Assembly (NCBI GenBank): GCA_002402275.1
Contig: DHFN01000251.1
Span: 1 to 5,730 of the forward strand
DNA length: 5,730 nt
DNA from: Anaerolineales bacterium UBA4823
GTDB taxonomy: Bacteria > Chloroflexota > Anaerolineae > Anaerolineales > UBA4823
Direction: 5' to 3'
Part shown: positions 5,698 through 5,730 of the stretch, one piece after another
Layout: each line of letters starts with the position of its first letter
Position numbering within the stretch: position 1 is the stretch's first letter
Notes under the pieces: model-generated
What the model was told of the DNA's origin: nothing
Database searches by the model: none
What the model saw: only the letters and a program-made list of their open reading frames with translations
Program-made: the position numbers and the translations under genes

Positions 5698-5730
5698 TGG
5701 TTAAAAGGAGATTGTCCCATAAGTCATCAT
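5697..5730 (+). CDS. Probable start of a third gene (3' end beyond window)
   Basis: An ATG at 5697-5699 overlaps the YtxH stop as TAATG, a common arrangement for coupled genes. GAGGGAG lies just upstream (5686-5692). Eleven codons are visible without a stop and give a basic start, MVKRRLSHKSS. That is too little to assign a family. A basic N-terminus suits a membrane or nucleic-acid-binding protein, but this is only a hint. AAAAGGAG at 5702-5709 could instead serve a start just past the window edge. Confidence 0.4.
   Translation, partial: MVKRRLSHKSS

Noticed and set aside
5367..5720. A 117-codon antisense frame rich in Ser, Phe and Cys over the YtxH gene.
   Set aside because: It is the mirror of the Lys/Glu/Ala-rich coiled-coil codons. 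Such frames arise automatically opposite this composition.

Overview
This is an A+T-rich bacterial window with two divergent transcription units separated by a 387-bp intergenic region (4411-4797). The sequence does not identify the organism. Consecutive genes for a DUF948-like protein and a YtxH protein, compact gene packing and mixed use of Shine-Dalgarno and apparently leaderless starts would fit Chloroflexota (Anaerolineae-like) or a low-GC Gram-positive relative. That placement is inference and weak.

Left unit, minus strand, in order of transcription: an APC-superfamily amino acid/polyamine permease (4410-2773), a calcineurin-like metallophosphoesterase of the Icc-related type (2696-1755), a putative nucleotidyltransferase-fold protein (1744-935), and a class III aminotransferase closely resembling putrescine aminotransferase PatA/YgjG (924-1, cut by the window edge after 308 residues, just past the PLP lysine). 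The first gap is 76 nt with no visible terminator. The next two junctions are nearly identical: a TAG stop is fused to an AGGAG-type Shine-Dalgarno and the next ATG follows 10 nt later. The four genes therefore look like one operon. The best-supported theme is uptake of an amine or amino acid by the permease and its transamination by the aminotransferase. The roles of the phosphoesterase and the nucleotidyltransferase-like protein are unknown; their placement between the two metabolic genes is the most intriguing aspect of the window.

Right unit, plus strand: a small two-helix membrane protein resembling DUF948 (4798-5250), a YtxH-domain protein with one membrane helix and a long charged coiled coil (5275-5697), and the likely first 11 codons of a third gene whose ATG overlaps the YtxH stop (TAATG at 5695-5699). 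These look like envelope or stress-associated proteins, not metabolic partners of the left unit.

The intergenic region holds several signals: a 19-bp dyad in front of the permease, a 13-bp palindrome, a 25-bp near-perfect inverted repeat, a consensus AGGAGG followed by a 22-codon GTG mini-ORF, and an extended -10 whose predicted start point is the A of the DUF948-like ATG, implying a leaderless mRNA. I found no RNA genes, insertion sequences, CRISPR arrays or prophage signs.
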